Shown here one piece after another: positions 8,242 through 15,111 of a stretch of DNA of 15,560 bases. Every line of letters begins with the position of its first letter. The first letter of the stretch is position 1. A program made the position numbers and the translations under genes. The notes below the pieces were generated by a model. It was given only the letters and a program-made list of their open reading frames with translations. It had not been told where the DNA came from and searched no databases. Origin of the DNA: an uncultured Collinsella sp. (GTDB lineage Bacteria; Actinomycetota; Coriobacteriia; Coriobacteriales; Coriobacteriaceae); contig URIE01000039.1 in the NCBI GenBank assembly GCA_900547805.1, forward strand, positions 1-15,560, read 5' to 3'.

Positions 8242-9168
8242 CTACACGCCGACGACCACGAAGACAAACGCCAGAACGGCGATGCCCACGACGGCCCAGG
8301 TCTGATTACCGAGTACCTTAAAACGCGAGCGCGAGCAGGAGTTCTCGATCACGCCGCACACGACAAAGTCGATCAGGCACTTCACCAGGAAGATGACGGC
8401 GCCCAGAACGGCGGCGGCGCCCACGCTCGCGGGCTCGCCCCAGGGGACGAAGATCGCGCAGAACCAAGCGACGACCAGAACCTGTTTCATAGACATGGCA
8501 AGCTTGGCCATGGCGAGCGACGGGCCGGAAAGCTCGGCGAGCGGACCTTCCTGAAGCTCTTGCTCGGCCTCGGCCTGATCAAACGGCAGCTTGCCGAGTT
8601 CCATGTAGCAGGCAATCGCAAAGGCGATGCCGGCGAGGATCACGGCGACCGGCGCGTCGATGGCGCCCGTCATGATGTGCTGGCCCATGGTGGCGATGTC
8701 AGTGGAACCGCACACCAGGGCGGCGGCAAACAGCGCCAGCAGCATGGACGGCTCGATGAGCACGCTCATGAGCAGCTCGCGGACGCCGCCGATACCGGCG
8801 TAGGCGTTGGACGAATCCACACCGCAGAGGGCGAAGAAGAAGCGGGCGAGCGCCAGGCTGTACATGATGGTGATGGCGTCACCAAAGACCGGGATGGGGC
8901 TTTGTGCCGTAAAGAGCGGCAGACCCATCGCGAGCATAAAGGCGACGGCGAAGAACAGCGGCGGCATGATGCGCAGCGCAAAGCTCGCATCCTCGCTCTG
9001 GGACTCGGGGCGCGCAAAGAGCTTGGCCAGGTCGCGGTAGTCCTGCATGATGCTGGGGCCGCGACGGTTGTGCATCTTGGCGCGGATCACGCGGCCGAGA
9101 CCGGAGAAGAACGGTGCGACGGCCATGACGACCACGCCCTGCAGAACGGCAAGTACGATGTTGTTCAT
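8242..9168 (-). CDS. hyfC: Hydrogenase-4 membrane anchor HyfC (NuoH-like)
   Basis: This protein of 308 residues is homologous to HycD, HyfC and NuoH, the membrane subunit on which the peripheral hydrogenase arm docks; the family length is about 307-322. A cytoplasmic loop after the first helix reads MHNRRGPSIMQDYRDLAKLF (32-51), the classic docking loop. CGVDSSNAYAGIGGVREL (115-132) and YMELGKLPFDQAEAEQEL (188-205) match the acidic loops of NuoH that couple the redox module to the proton path. Eight or so hydrophobic helices can be seen. The ATG is 12 nt after the hyfB stop with a strong GGAGGGGAG site. There are no anomalies. Confidence 0.95.
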   Translation of the reverse strand: MNNIVLAVLQGVVVMAVAPFFSGLGRVIRAKMHNRRGPSIMQDYRDLAKLFARPESQSEDASFALRIMPPLFFAVAFMLAMGLPLFTAQSPIPVFGDAITIMYSLALARFFFALCGVDSSNAYAGIGGVRELLMSVLIEPSMLLALFAAALVCGSTDIATMGQHIMTGAIDAPVAVILAGIAFAIACYMELGKLPFDQAEAEQELQEGPLAELSGPSLAMAKLAMSMKQVLVVAWFCAIFVPWGEPASVGAAAVLGAVIFLVKCLIDFVVCGVIENSCSRSRFKVLGNQTWAVVGIAVLAFVFVVVGV

Positions 9169-9180
9169 GCTCTCCCCTCC

Positions 9181-11199
9181 TTAACCCATTTGCACGGCGA
9201 GCACGAGGAACACCACGAGTGCCGCGACGATGTAGCAGATATAGATGCTGTAGTTGCCGCCCTCGAGCTTAGTCGCGAGGTCGGCGAGCTTCTCGACACC
9301 CTTATGCGGGGCATCGACGAGAACCTTGTCGGGTACGGGCTCCACAGCCTCGGCCACACCGGTGAGCTTCTGGAAGAAGTGCGCGATGGACCAGCAGACG
9401 GCCGTGCAGCGGTCGCGCAGCGTGTAGAGCGGCTGCATAAACCAGGACACCTCGGAGGCAAAGGTCGTGGCCACGACGGGCATATGCTCGTTGGGAGCAT
9501 AGCCGCATGCCCACGGCTGGGACTTCTGCACCTTGCCGACGGTCTTGAGCTTGCGATAACCGCAGGCAAGACCGACAAGCACCACGAGCGCAATGGCGAT
9601 CGCGGGCGTGGAGGTGGCAGCGCCGGAGTACTGGTTCATGAGCTCCATGCCCTCGGCGGCAAACACGCCACCGTACGGATGCAGCACGGACGCGGCGACA
9701 TCGACCAGCACGGGCGCGATCACGGGAGCGCCAATGCCCAGCACGACGCAGATGGCCGCGAGCAGGCCCTGCGCAAACACCATGGGGGCGGGAACCTCCT
9801 TGGCATTGGCAGCGGCCTCGGAGCGGGGCGCGGAGGCAAAGGAGACGCCATAGGCCTTGACGAAGCACGTGACAGCCAGAGCGCCGGTAATGGCAAGCGC
9901 GACGGCAGCGAACACGGCCACGATCATGACGGCCTTGTCGCCCTGCATGGCGGCATTAAACAGCGACTGATAGGTAAACCACTCGGACACAAAGCCGTTG
10001 AAGGGCGGGATGGCCGAGATGGCAAGCGCGCCAACGAGGAAACAGATGGCCGTTGCCGGCATACGGCGGAACAGGCCGCCCATCTTCTCCATATTGCGCG
10101 TACCCGTGGAGTACAGCAGCGCACCGGCGCCCAAGAACAGCTCGCCCTTAAACATCGCGTGGTTAAACGTGTGGTAGAGGGCGGCCATCAGAGCCAGGAC
10201 GGCGATGCCGACCGAGTTGAGCGCCATGGCGGCCATGGAGGCGCCGACGCCGAGCAGAATGATGCCGATGTTCTCGACGGAGTGATAGGCCAGCAGGCGC
10301 TTGATGTCATGCTCCTGCAGGGCGAAGGCCACGCCGAGGACCGACGAGATCGCACCGAAGACCATGACCATAAGGCCCCACCAGACCTGAACGCCCGAGG
10401 CGGAGAGCAGGTCGAGGCCCACTTTGAGGATGCCGAAGATACCGATCTTGATCATGCCGCCGGACATGAGGGCCGACACGTTGGACGGCGCCTCGGGATG
10501 TGCCTTAGGCAGCCAGCCGTGCAGCGGGATGATACCGGCCTTGGCGCCAAAGCCAAAGAAGGCGAGCACGAAGCACACGGATGCGACCGCGGGGCTAAAC
10601 TGCGTAGCGCGGAAATCCGCAAAGGCAAACGAGCCGCCGGCGAAGTTAGTCATGGTGAGGAAGCTCGCCATGATGAGCACAAAGCCCACGTGCGCGATCA
10701 CAAAGTAGAGCCAACCGCCATGGATGGAGTTCTCGTTCTCCTCGATCACGACCAGGAAGTACGAGGTCAGCGACATGAGCTCAAAGGCGACCAGGAACCA
10801 AAACACGTTGTCGGCGGTGATGACGAGCATCATGGACGCCACGAAGGTGTTAAAGAAGAAGCCGGCGCGGCCCTTTTTGCCCGGGTACTCATCAAAGTAG
10901 TTGAGACCGTAGATCGAACCGGCAAACGCGAGCACCGAGATGAGCGCCACGAACAGGCCGGACAGCTGATTGAGCAGCAGCTGGAAATGGGCAAACGGGA
11001 AGAACACGATGGTGTCGACCGACATGACATCGCCCAGCACGGCCTGGATACCGGCCACAAACGAAAGCACCGCGGCGACGGCGCCGATAAGGCAGCCGGC
11101 GGTCTTGGCGGCGTTATCGGCCTTGATCAGCAGAACCGAGGCGAGCGCACCGATGCACGAGACGGCAAGCGATGCGATAAACAGCGTCATGCTATCCAT
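9181..11199 (-). CDS. hyfB: Hydrogenase-4 membrane subunit HyfB (NuoL-like)
   Basis: This protein of 672 residues has the same length as E. coli HyfB and is the largest antiporter-like subunit (HycC/HyfB/NuoL family). Landmarks are Glu140 in FLVAFELMSLTSYF, Lys220 in GFGAKAGIIPLHGWLP, PKAHPEAPSNVSALMSGG (231-248) with Lys251, HSVENIG (306-312), and YHTFNHAMFKGELFL (342-356) with Lys351. A long C-terminal region after about residue 480 includes a soluble stretch (KLKTVGKVQKSQPWACGYAP) and ends in a last helix, as in HyfB. The ATG at 11199 overlaps hyfA by 8 nt and has AAGGGAG upstream. A second Met three codons later is possible, but MDSMTLF aligns better with the E. coli start (MDALQLL). It probably takes part in ion pumping; this is inferred from complex I. 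Confidence 0.95.
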   Translation of the reverse strand: MDSMTLFIASLAVSCIGALASVLLIKADNAAKTAGCLIGAVAAVLSFVAGIQAVLGDVMSVDTIVFFPFAHFQLLLNQLSGLFVALISVLAFAGSIYGLNYFDEYPGKKGRAGFFFNTFVASMMLVITADNVFWFLVAFELMSLTSYFLVVIEENENSIHGGWLYFVIAHVGFVLIMASFLTMTNFAGGSFAFADFRATQFSPAVASVCFVLAFFGFGAKAGIIPLHGWLPKAHPEAPSNVSALMSGGMIKIGIFGILKVGLDLLSASGVQVWWGLMVMVFGAISSVLGVAFALQEHDIKRLLAYHSVENIGIILLGVGASMAAMALNSVGIAVLALMAALYHTFNHAMFKGELFLGAGALLYSTGTRNMEKMGGLFRRMPATAICFLVGALAISAIPPFNGFVSEWFTYQSLFNAAMQGDKAVMIVAVFAAVALAITGALAVTCFVKAYGVSFASAPRSEAAANAKEVPAPMVFAQGLLAAICVVLGIGAPVIAPVLVDVAASVLHPYGGVFAAEGMELMNQYSGAATSTPAIAIALVVLVGLACGYRKLKTVGKVQKSQPWACGYAPNEHMPVVATTFASEVSWFMQPLYTLRDRCTAVCWSIAHFFQKLTGVAEAVEPVPDKVLVDAPHKGVEKLADLATKLEGGNYSIYICYIVAALVVFLVLAVQMG

Positions 11200-11809
11200 T
11201 GTTTACGCTCCCTTCTGCTTTCTCGGACAGACCCTGGGCCACAGCGGTAACGTCGACGACCGGACCGTTTTCGATCGAGCGCAGGCGCTTGGCCTCGTCG
11301 AGCTCGCGATCGGCCGCGCCACCCATGACGGTCAGCGCCTTGGTAGGGCACGCCGCCACACAATGCGGGCCGTCCGGATCGAATGCGCACAGGTCGCACT
11401 TGACAGCGCAGGTGTACTGGCCAGGAGCCCACGTAAGCAGGCTGCTCAGGGACTTAGGATACGAAGGCGTCGGGTCGCACATGCCTACGACACCGGCGAT
11501 AGATGTGCCATCGGGATGGATGGCTCCGAAGGGGCACGCGATGGCGCACAGCCTGCACCCGATGCACTCCTGCTCCTTGACGTGGATGCGGTCGCCATCG
11601 TGCTCGATGGCATTCACCGGGCAGACCTCGGCGCAGGGGGCACCCTCGCAATGGTGGCAGGCAAGGGCGGCCGAAATACCGCCGGTCTTCACGAGCGCCA
11701 AGCGCGGCGTATCCTGAAGACCCTGCATCCGGTGGGCGTCGGCACAGGCGGACTGGCATGTTCCGCAGCCGATGCACCTCTCCGGGTTGATGTCGATGAA
11801 GCGGTTCAT
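11192..11809 (-). CDS. hyfA: Four-cluster ferredoxin-like subunit HyfA (HycB/HyfA family)
   Basis: This protein of 205 residues has the same length as E. coli HyfA. It is a cytoplasmic electron-transfer subunit thought to link the formate dehydrogenase to the hydrogenase. Four [4Fe-4S] motifs are visible: Cys12/15/18/22, Cys51/54/59/63, Cys82/85/88/92 and Cys138/141/150/154. A roughly 30-residue insert (about 105-135) lies between the third and fourth. The ATG at 11809 is chosen because MNRF matches the family start and AAGGAAG lies just upstream; a GTG two codons earlier is a less likely alternative. The last codons overlap hyfB. A GC-rich hairpin lies between this gene and fdhF, so its expression relative to fdhF may be attenuated. 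Its relation to the HydN homologue upstream is paralogy, and the two may serve different partners. Confidence 0.93.
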   Translation of the reverse strand: MNRFIDINPERCIGCGTCQSACADAHRMQGLQDTPRLALVKTGGISAALACHHCEGAPCAEVCPVNAIEHDGDRIHVKEQECIGCRLCAIACPFGAIHPDGTSIAGVVGMCDPTPSYPKSLSSLLTWAPGQYTCAVKCDLCAFDPDGPHCVAACPTKALTVMGGAADRELDEAKRLRSIENGPVVDVTAVAQGLSEKAEGSVNNG

Positions 11810-11833
11810 CCCCACTTCCTTTCAAAATAACGA

Positions 11834-11864
11834 GCCGGGCTCCCGAACGTACGGGACGCCCGGC
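11834..11864 (-). terminator. GC-rich hairpin between fdhF and hyfA: attenuator, partial terminator or processing site
   Basis: On the minus-strand transcript, GCCGGGC pairs with GCCCGGC (7 bp). After one bulged G, UCCCG pairs with CGGGA (5 bp) around a six-base loop (UACGUU). It is followed by UCGUUAUUUU, a U-rich but interrupted run. The stem is very stable and lies in a 78-nt spacer 24 nt after the fdhF stop and 24 nt before hyfA. Since hyfA has no obvious promoter of its own, complete termination is unlikely. Partial termination, or protection of the upstream message, would give more hydN-fdhF than hyf transcript. The hairpin is seen directly; its function is inferred. Confidence 0.6.
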
Positions 11865-11887
11865 CCAAATAGCCAACGAGAACGGGA

Positions 11888-14110
11888 CTACACGATTTGG
11901 TTCACGTGCGTCTCGTCATCGAACTTGGCGGCGCCGGGCTCAACGTCCTGGGGAGCGGCGGCGTCCACCAGAGCCTGCTTGAGCTCGGTGTACTGACGCT
12001 CCACCTCGCCCTCTGCCCAAACCTGGTCGGCGATAGCGTCGACCTGGCAGGCGGAGAACTTGTCCTCGGGCGTATGCGAGACCGGGTCGACCTTGTGAAT
12101 GGTCAGCTCGTTGCATTTGCCGATCCACCACTGGTAGGTCATGTAGACCGTGCCCTTGTTGATGCGATCGCTCACGTCGGCACGGCTGTATACCTGGCCG
12201 CGGCGGCTGTGAATCGAGACGATGTCGCCATTCTTGATGCCGCGCGCCTGGGCGTCCGCGGGATTCATGCGGACAAAGCCGGGCTCGTCGGCAAGCAATG
12301 CCAGCGTCTTGCAGTTGCCGGTCATCGAGCGGCAGCTGTAGTGGCCGACCTCGCGGACGGTGCACAGGATGAGCGGGTACTCATCATCGGGAAGCTCGGA
12401 GGGCGCCTCCCAGTCGTGCGCCATCAGGTTGGCGCGGCCGTCCTTGGTGGTGAACTTGCCACCAGCAAACATGTCGGGCGTACCGTGGTCGTTCACATCG
12501 GTGCTCTTGACCGGCCACTGGGCGTAGCCGCCCTCGGGAGCCATCTTCTCGTAGGTCGCGCCCACAAAGTTGGGGCACAGGCTAATGCACTCGTTCCAGA
12601 TCTGCTCGGTGTTGTCGTAGTGCATGGGATAGCCCATGCGCGTGGACAGGTCCGCGAAGATCTCCCAGTCGTGACGGCACTCGCCCTTGGGCGGAACAGC
12701 CGCGTCAAAGTGCTGGAAGCTACGGTCGGATGCGGTAAAGACACCCTCGTGCTCGCCCCAAGAGGTAGCGGGCAGGATGACGTCGGCGAGCATGGTCGTC
12801 TGCGTCATAAAGATGTCCTGGCAAATGAACAGATCCAGCTCGGAGAGCGTCTTGCGCATACCGGCCGAATCGGGCTCGGTCTGCACCGGGTCCTCGCCGT
12901 AGTTGTAGAAGCAGTGCACCTTGCCCTCGTCGACCAGGTGACCCAGGTCGGTGAGCTTGTAGCCCTCCTCGAGCGGGAGCTTTACCTCGGGCACGCCCCA
13001 AGCCTTGGCAAACTTGGCACGCACTGCGGGGTCGGTGACTTTCTGGTAGCCAGGGTACAGGTTGGGCAGCATGCCCATATCGCAGGAGCCCTGGACGTTG
13101 TTCTGGCCACGCACGGGCGCGAGGCCGGAGTTGGGTTTGCCGATCTGGCCGGCAACGCAGGCGATGGAGGCGATGGTGTGCACCGTCTTCAGGTTCTGCT
13201 TCTGCTGGCATACGCCCATGCCCCAGCCAATGATGGCAGAGGGCTTCGCCGTGGCGTACATCTCGGCAGCTTGGTGGATCAACGCGGGCTCGACACCCGT
13301 GATGTCCTGTACGGATTCGGGAGTGTAGTTCTTGATGGTCTCCCACCACTCGTCAAAGCCGTTCGTGTGCTCGGCGACGAATTCCTTGTCGTAGAGGCCA
13401 TCGTTGACCAAGCAGTTGGCAAAGGCGTTGAGGAACGCGACATTGCAACCGTTCTTGATCGGAAGGTAGATATCGGCGATACGCGCGGTTTCGATATGGC
13501 GCGGGTCGGCGACGATGATCTTGCAACCCTTTTCTTTGGCTCGCACGATACGCCTTGCGACGATGGGGTGCGAATCGGCAGGGTTATAGCCGAAGAGGAA
13601 AATGCAGCCCGCATCCTCCATACCGGGGATGGAGCATGACATGCAACCTGAACCAACCGTGTCCATCAGACCGAGGACAGTAGGGCCGTGTCAAGTACGG
13701 GCGCAGTTGTCCACGCTGTGGGTGCCGATGCACGCACGCGTAAACTTCTGCATGACGTAGTTCGCCTCATTGCCGCCGCCTCGCGAAGAGCCGGTGGTCA
13801 TGACAGCGTTAGGACCATATTCGTCAATTATGGCCTGCATCTTAGATGCGGTGAAATCCAGTGCCTCGTCCCAGCTTACGCGCTCTAGATCCGCGCCCTT
13901 GGTGCGGCGGATCATCGGGTGCAGTACGCGAGGAGTCAAGATCTTGGTGTCGTTGATGAAGTCGTAGCCGCTCATGCCCTTAAGGCACAGCTCGCCCTGA
14001 TTGGTGATGCCGTTGAGCGGTTCGGTACCCACGACCTGGCCGTTTTGGACCAGGAGGTTAAACTGGCAACCGGCGCCGCAATACGGGCAGATCACTTTAT
14101 GCTTCTCCAT
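11888..14110 (-). CDS. fdhF: Selenocysteine formate dehydrogenase H (FdhF); in-frame TGA read as Sec
   Basis: This 740-residue molybdenum enzyme oxidises formate to CO2. The reading frame is interrupted only by TGA at 13693-13691, codon 140, exactly the position of Sec140 in E. coli FDH-H. The context CART-Sec-HGPTVLGL matches E. coli CARV-Sec-HGPSVAGL. Other matches at identical numbering are the [4Fe-4S] ligands Cys8, 11, 15 and 42, Lys44, His141, and Arg333 in PVRGQNN. The C-terminal third carries the bis-MGD-binding fold, with blocks such as CTVREVGHYSCRSMTGN and GDIVSIHSRRGQVYSRADV. The ATG at 14110 is preceded by AAGGAGGG and aligns with the E. coli start; upstream Met codons are not supported. 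The enzyme lacks a signal peptide, so it is cytoplasmic. An automatic annotation would split it into two genes or call it a pseudogene, which would be wrong. Synthesis requires SelA, SelB and tRNA-Sec, not in this window. Confidence 0.96.
13661..13693 (-). promoter_or_regulatory. Selenocysteine UGA codon and bacterial SECIS hairpin in fdhF
   Basis: The UGA (13693-13691) is followed after 12 nt by a hairpin at 13678-13661. GUCC pairs with GGAC, and UC pairs with GA above one bulged U on the 3' side. The five-base loop is GGUCU. The same GGUCU loop sequence occurs in the E. coli fdhF SECIS, which recruits SelB carrying Sec-tRNA. In bacteria the element must lie directly downstream inside the coding region, as here. 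The match of loop, distance and codon context makes decoding as selenocysteine very likely. The pairing was worked out by eye. Confidence 0.85.
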
Positions 14111-14133
14111 GACACCCTCCTTCCTTTCTCTGC

Positions 14134-14149
14134 TACCGATTAATCGGTA
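14134..14149. repeat. 16-bp perfect palindrome in the hydN-fdhF spacer
   Basis: TACCGATTAATCGGTA is a perfect 16-bp palindrome lying 24 nt upstream of the fdhF start and just before its AAGGAGGG site. As DNA it could be a dimeric regulator site; as RNA it forms a 6-bp stem with a UUAA tetraloop. It is in the 76-nt spacer after the hydN stop. A second, weaker inverted repeat (CGGGC/GCCCG at 14166-14170 and 14181-14185) lies beside it. No poly-U run follows either of them, so neither looks like a terminator. Function is unknown. Confidence 0.6.
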
Positions 14150-14186
14150 CGTATTTGACAATCGTCGGGCCTGTATGGCCGCCCGC

Positions 14187-14705
14187 CTACGCCTCGTTTT
14201 CGATGGTGGCGCGGGCACGCTCGGCGGTCAGTTCCGCCAGGCGCTCCTCGTCTACCAGGGTGAGGCCCTTAGTCGGGCACGCCTCGGCACACGCCGGACC
14301 GCCGGGACGGTCCACGCACAGGTCGCACTTGAGCACGAAGCTCTTAGTCTGCGAACCCACGCGCACGTCGCCCATCAAGACGGGGACCTGCGTGGTCGCC
14401 ACGCTCACGGCGCCAAAGGGGCAGGCCATGACGCAGCTCTTGCAGCCGATGCAGTTGTCCTCGTTGACGCCGATGCGATGGTTCTTTGGATCAAAGAACA
14501 AGGCGCCCGTGGGGCAGGCCTTAGCGCACGGGGCATCCTCGCAGTGATGGCAAGCCACCGGTGCGGAGATCTCGTACGTACGCGTCACGCGCAGACGCGG
14601 CGCGGCAATGTTGCCGGGGATGTCGTGTGCCTCGATACACGCTGCCATGCAGGTTTGGCACCCAATGCAGCGCGATGAATCGGCTACGACTCGTTTATTG
14701 CCCAT
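14187..14705 (-). CDS. hydN: HydN-type four-cluster ferredoxin, first gene of the cluster
   Basis: This protein of 172 residues (E. coli HydN has 175) is an electron carrier associated with formate dehydrogenase H. Four [4Fe-4S] motifs are visible: Cys13/16/19/23, Cys52/55/60/64, Cys85/88/91/95 and Cys127/130/139/143. The start MGNKRVVADSSRCIGCQTC matches HydN (MNRFIIADASKCIGC) and is preceded by AGGAGGG, 10 nt from the ATG. The reading frame stays open about 58 codons further upstream, but that stretch lacks family similarity and overlaps the leader. It precedes fdhF by 76 nt, and the two are presumably co-transcribed. Its likely role is to take electrons from FdhF or support its maturation; in E. 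coli HydN is needed for full FDH-H activity. It may be called a 4Fe-4S dicluster or FdhB-like protein in other annotations. Confidence 0.9.
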   Translation of the reverse strand: MGNKRVVADSSRCIGCQTCMAACIEAHDIPGNIAAPRLRVTRTYEISAPVACHHCEDAPCAKACPTGALFFDPKNHRIGVNEDNCIGCKSCVMACPFGAVSVATTQVPVLMGDVRVGSQTKSFVLKCDLCVDRPGGPACAEACPTKGLTLVDEERLAELTAERARATIENEA

Positions 14706-14729
14706 GTTGTTCAGTCCCTCCTGAATCCC

Positions 14730-14780
14730 ATGCCGGAGAGACCCTGTCGACGTTGCCCCGGACCGCCCGTGGTCCGGCAT
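14730..14780 (-). promoter_or_regulatory. hydN leader with two mutually exclusive hairpins
   Basis: In the minus-strand leader, CCGGACC (14777-14771) can pair with GGTCCGG (14764-14758) around a six-base loop, a 7-bp GC-rich stem. Alternatively ATGCCGGA (14780-14773) can pair with TCCGGCAT (14737-14730), an 8-bp stem with a 35-nt loop. The two share bases and cannot form together. The second lies 8 nt upstream of the AGGAGGG ribosome binding site (14722-14716). Such competition is typical of RNA-level switches, but it does not match a riboswitch family I can name. Pairings are seen by eye; regulation is inference. Confidence 0.4.
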
Positions 14781-14845
14781 CGGCGTATCGAGAGCATGCG
14801 GCGAAACAGGCACTCGGTAGAATATCTCCAACGGTATACAGGTTA

Positions 14846-14851
14846 AATATA
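14846..14851 (-). promoter_or_regulatory. Candidate -10 element for the hydN-fdhF-hyf operon
   Basis: TATATT on the minus strand is the best -10-like hexamer in the AT-rich region facing hydN, about 140 nt before the start codon. No acceptable -35 hexamer lies 16-18 nt upstream. One TTGCAGGGG repeat falls in the spacer, and the 14883-14908 dyad lies about 50-60 bp upstream, a place where an activator could act. This is a weak prediction made by eye. Confidence 0.25.
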
Positions 14852-14882
14852 CGCAGTTGCAGGGGGTAAACTTGAGCATAGG

Positions 14883-14908
14883 CCCTGCATTACGAGTGTA
14901 TTGCAGGG
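14883..14908. promoter_or_regulatory. Interrupted dyad CCCTGCATTA / TATTGCAGGG, candidate operator
   Basis: Arms of 10 bp (14883-14892 and 14899-14908) are inverted repeats with one mismatch, separated by six bases (CGAGTG). The right arm's TTGCAGGGG (14901-14909) recurs as a direct repeat at 14857-14865, 44 bp away, about four helical turns. The arrangement resembles a binding site for a dimeric regulator upstream of the hydN promoter. The regulator is not identified. Confidence 0.45.
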
Positions 14909-15111
14909 GTTTGGGCTGGTTAGGATTATTCTCAATAGGATATAAAAGCGAGTGTATTACACGCGTACGCCCAACAAAGATTTCACGCTCGCTTCTGAAG
15001 GATGTAGTACGTTTGTAATAATGTTCACACTCAATTACTCGAGTGCAATAAAGTAGTTGTTATAAGATTGGCAATTACTAGCCGAAGCTGTATTTGACTA
15101 TTCATATTGCA
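14899..15111. repeat. Five dispersed copies of TATTRCA in both orientations
   Basis: Copies on the plus strand are at 14899-14905, 14955-14961 and 15105-15111; copies on the minus strand are at 15014-15020 and 15044-15050. The flanks are also alike: TATTGCACTCG, TATTGCACGCT and TATTACACGCG share a CxC continuation, and two copies are preceded by CGAGTG. The copy at 14955 sits in a 17-bp imperfect palindrome (14949-14965). Such density of a 7-mer in about 210 bp is far above chance in GC-rich DNA. They look like operator sites, either for the formate hydrogenlyase or for autoregulation of the toxin-antitoxin genes. Confidence 0.55.
15068..15096 (+). promoter_or_regulatory. Candidate promoter of the antitoxin-toxin operon
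   Basis: TTGGCA (15068-15073) and TATTTG (15091-15096) are separated by 17 bp and precede the antitoxin start by about 40 nt. The -35 is good (5 of 6) and the -10 is poor. A TATTGCA motif (15105-15111) would lie just after the transcription start, a natural place for autorepression. An AGGGAGG ribosome site follows at 15121. The prediction is by eye and uncertain. Confidence 0.35.

Noticed and set aside
11888..13666. A separate gene starting at 13666 with an upstream truncated dehydrogenase (pseudogene or frameshift)
   Set aside because: Both parts are in the same frame and separated only by TGA in a perfect Sec context with a SECIS-like hairpin, so they form one functional gene.
14166..14185. 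Inverted repeat CGGGC/GCCCG after hydN as a terminator
   Set aside because: The stem is only 5 bp, and no U-run follows in the minus-strand transcript; fdhF is clearly part of the same cluster.
14711..14731. Six-codon upstream reading frame (ATG at 14731 to TGA) spanning the hydN ribosome binding site
   Set aside because: It has no ribosome binding site of its own, and such a short frame arises easily by chance; no evidence of a leader peptide.
14706..14879. N-terminal extension of HydN using an earlier start at 14879
   Set aside because: The added 58 residues lack similarity to HydN, while the ATG at 14705 has AGGAGGG and aligns with the family start.
14883..15111. CRISPR array or transposon-end repeats in the intergenic region
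   Set aside because: The repeats are only 7-10 bp, in both orientations and irregularly spaced, with no spacers of uniform length and no transposase gene.
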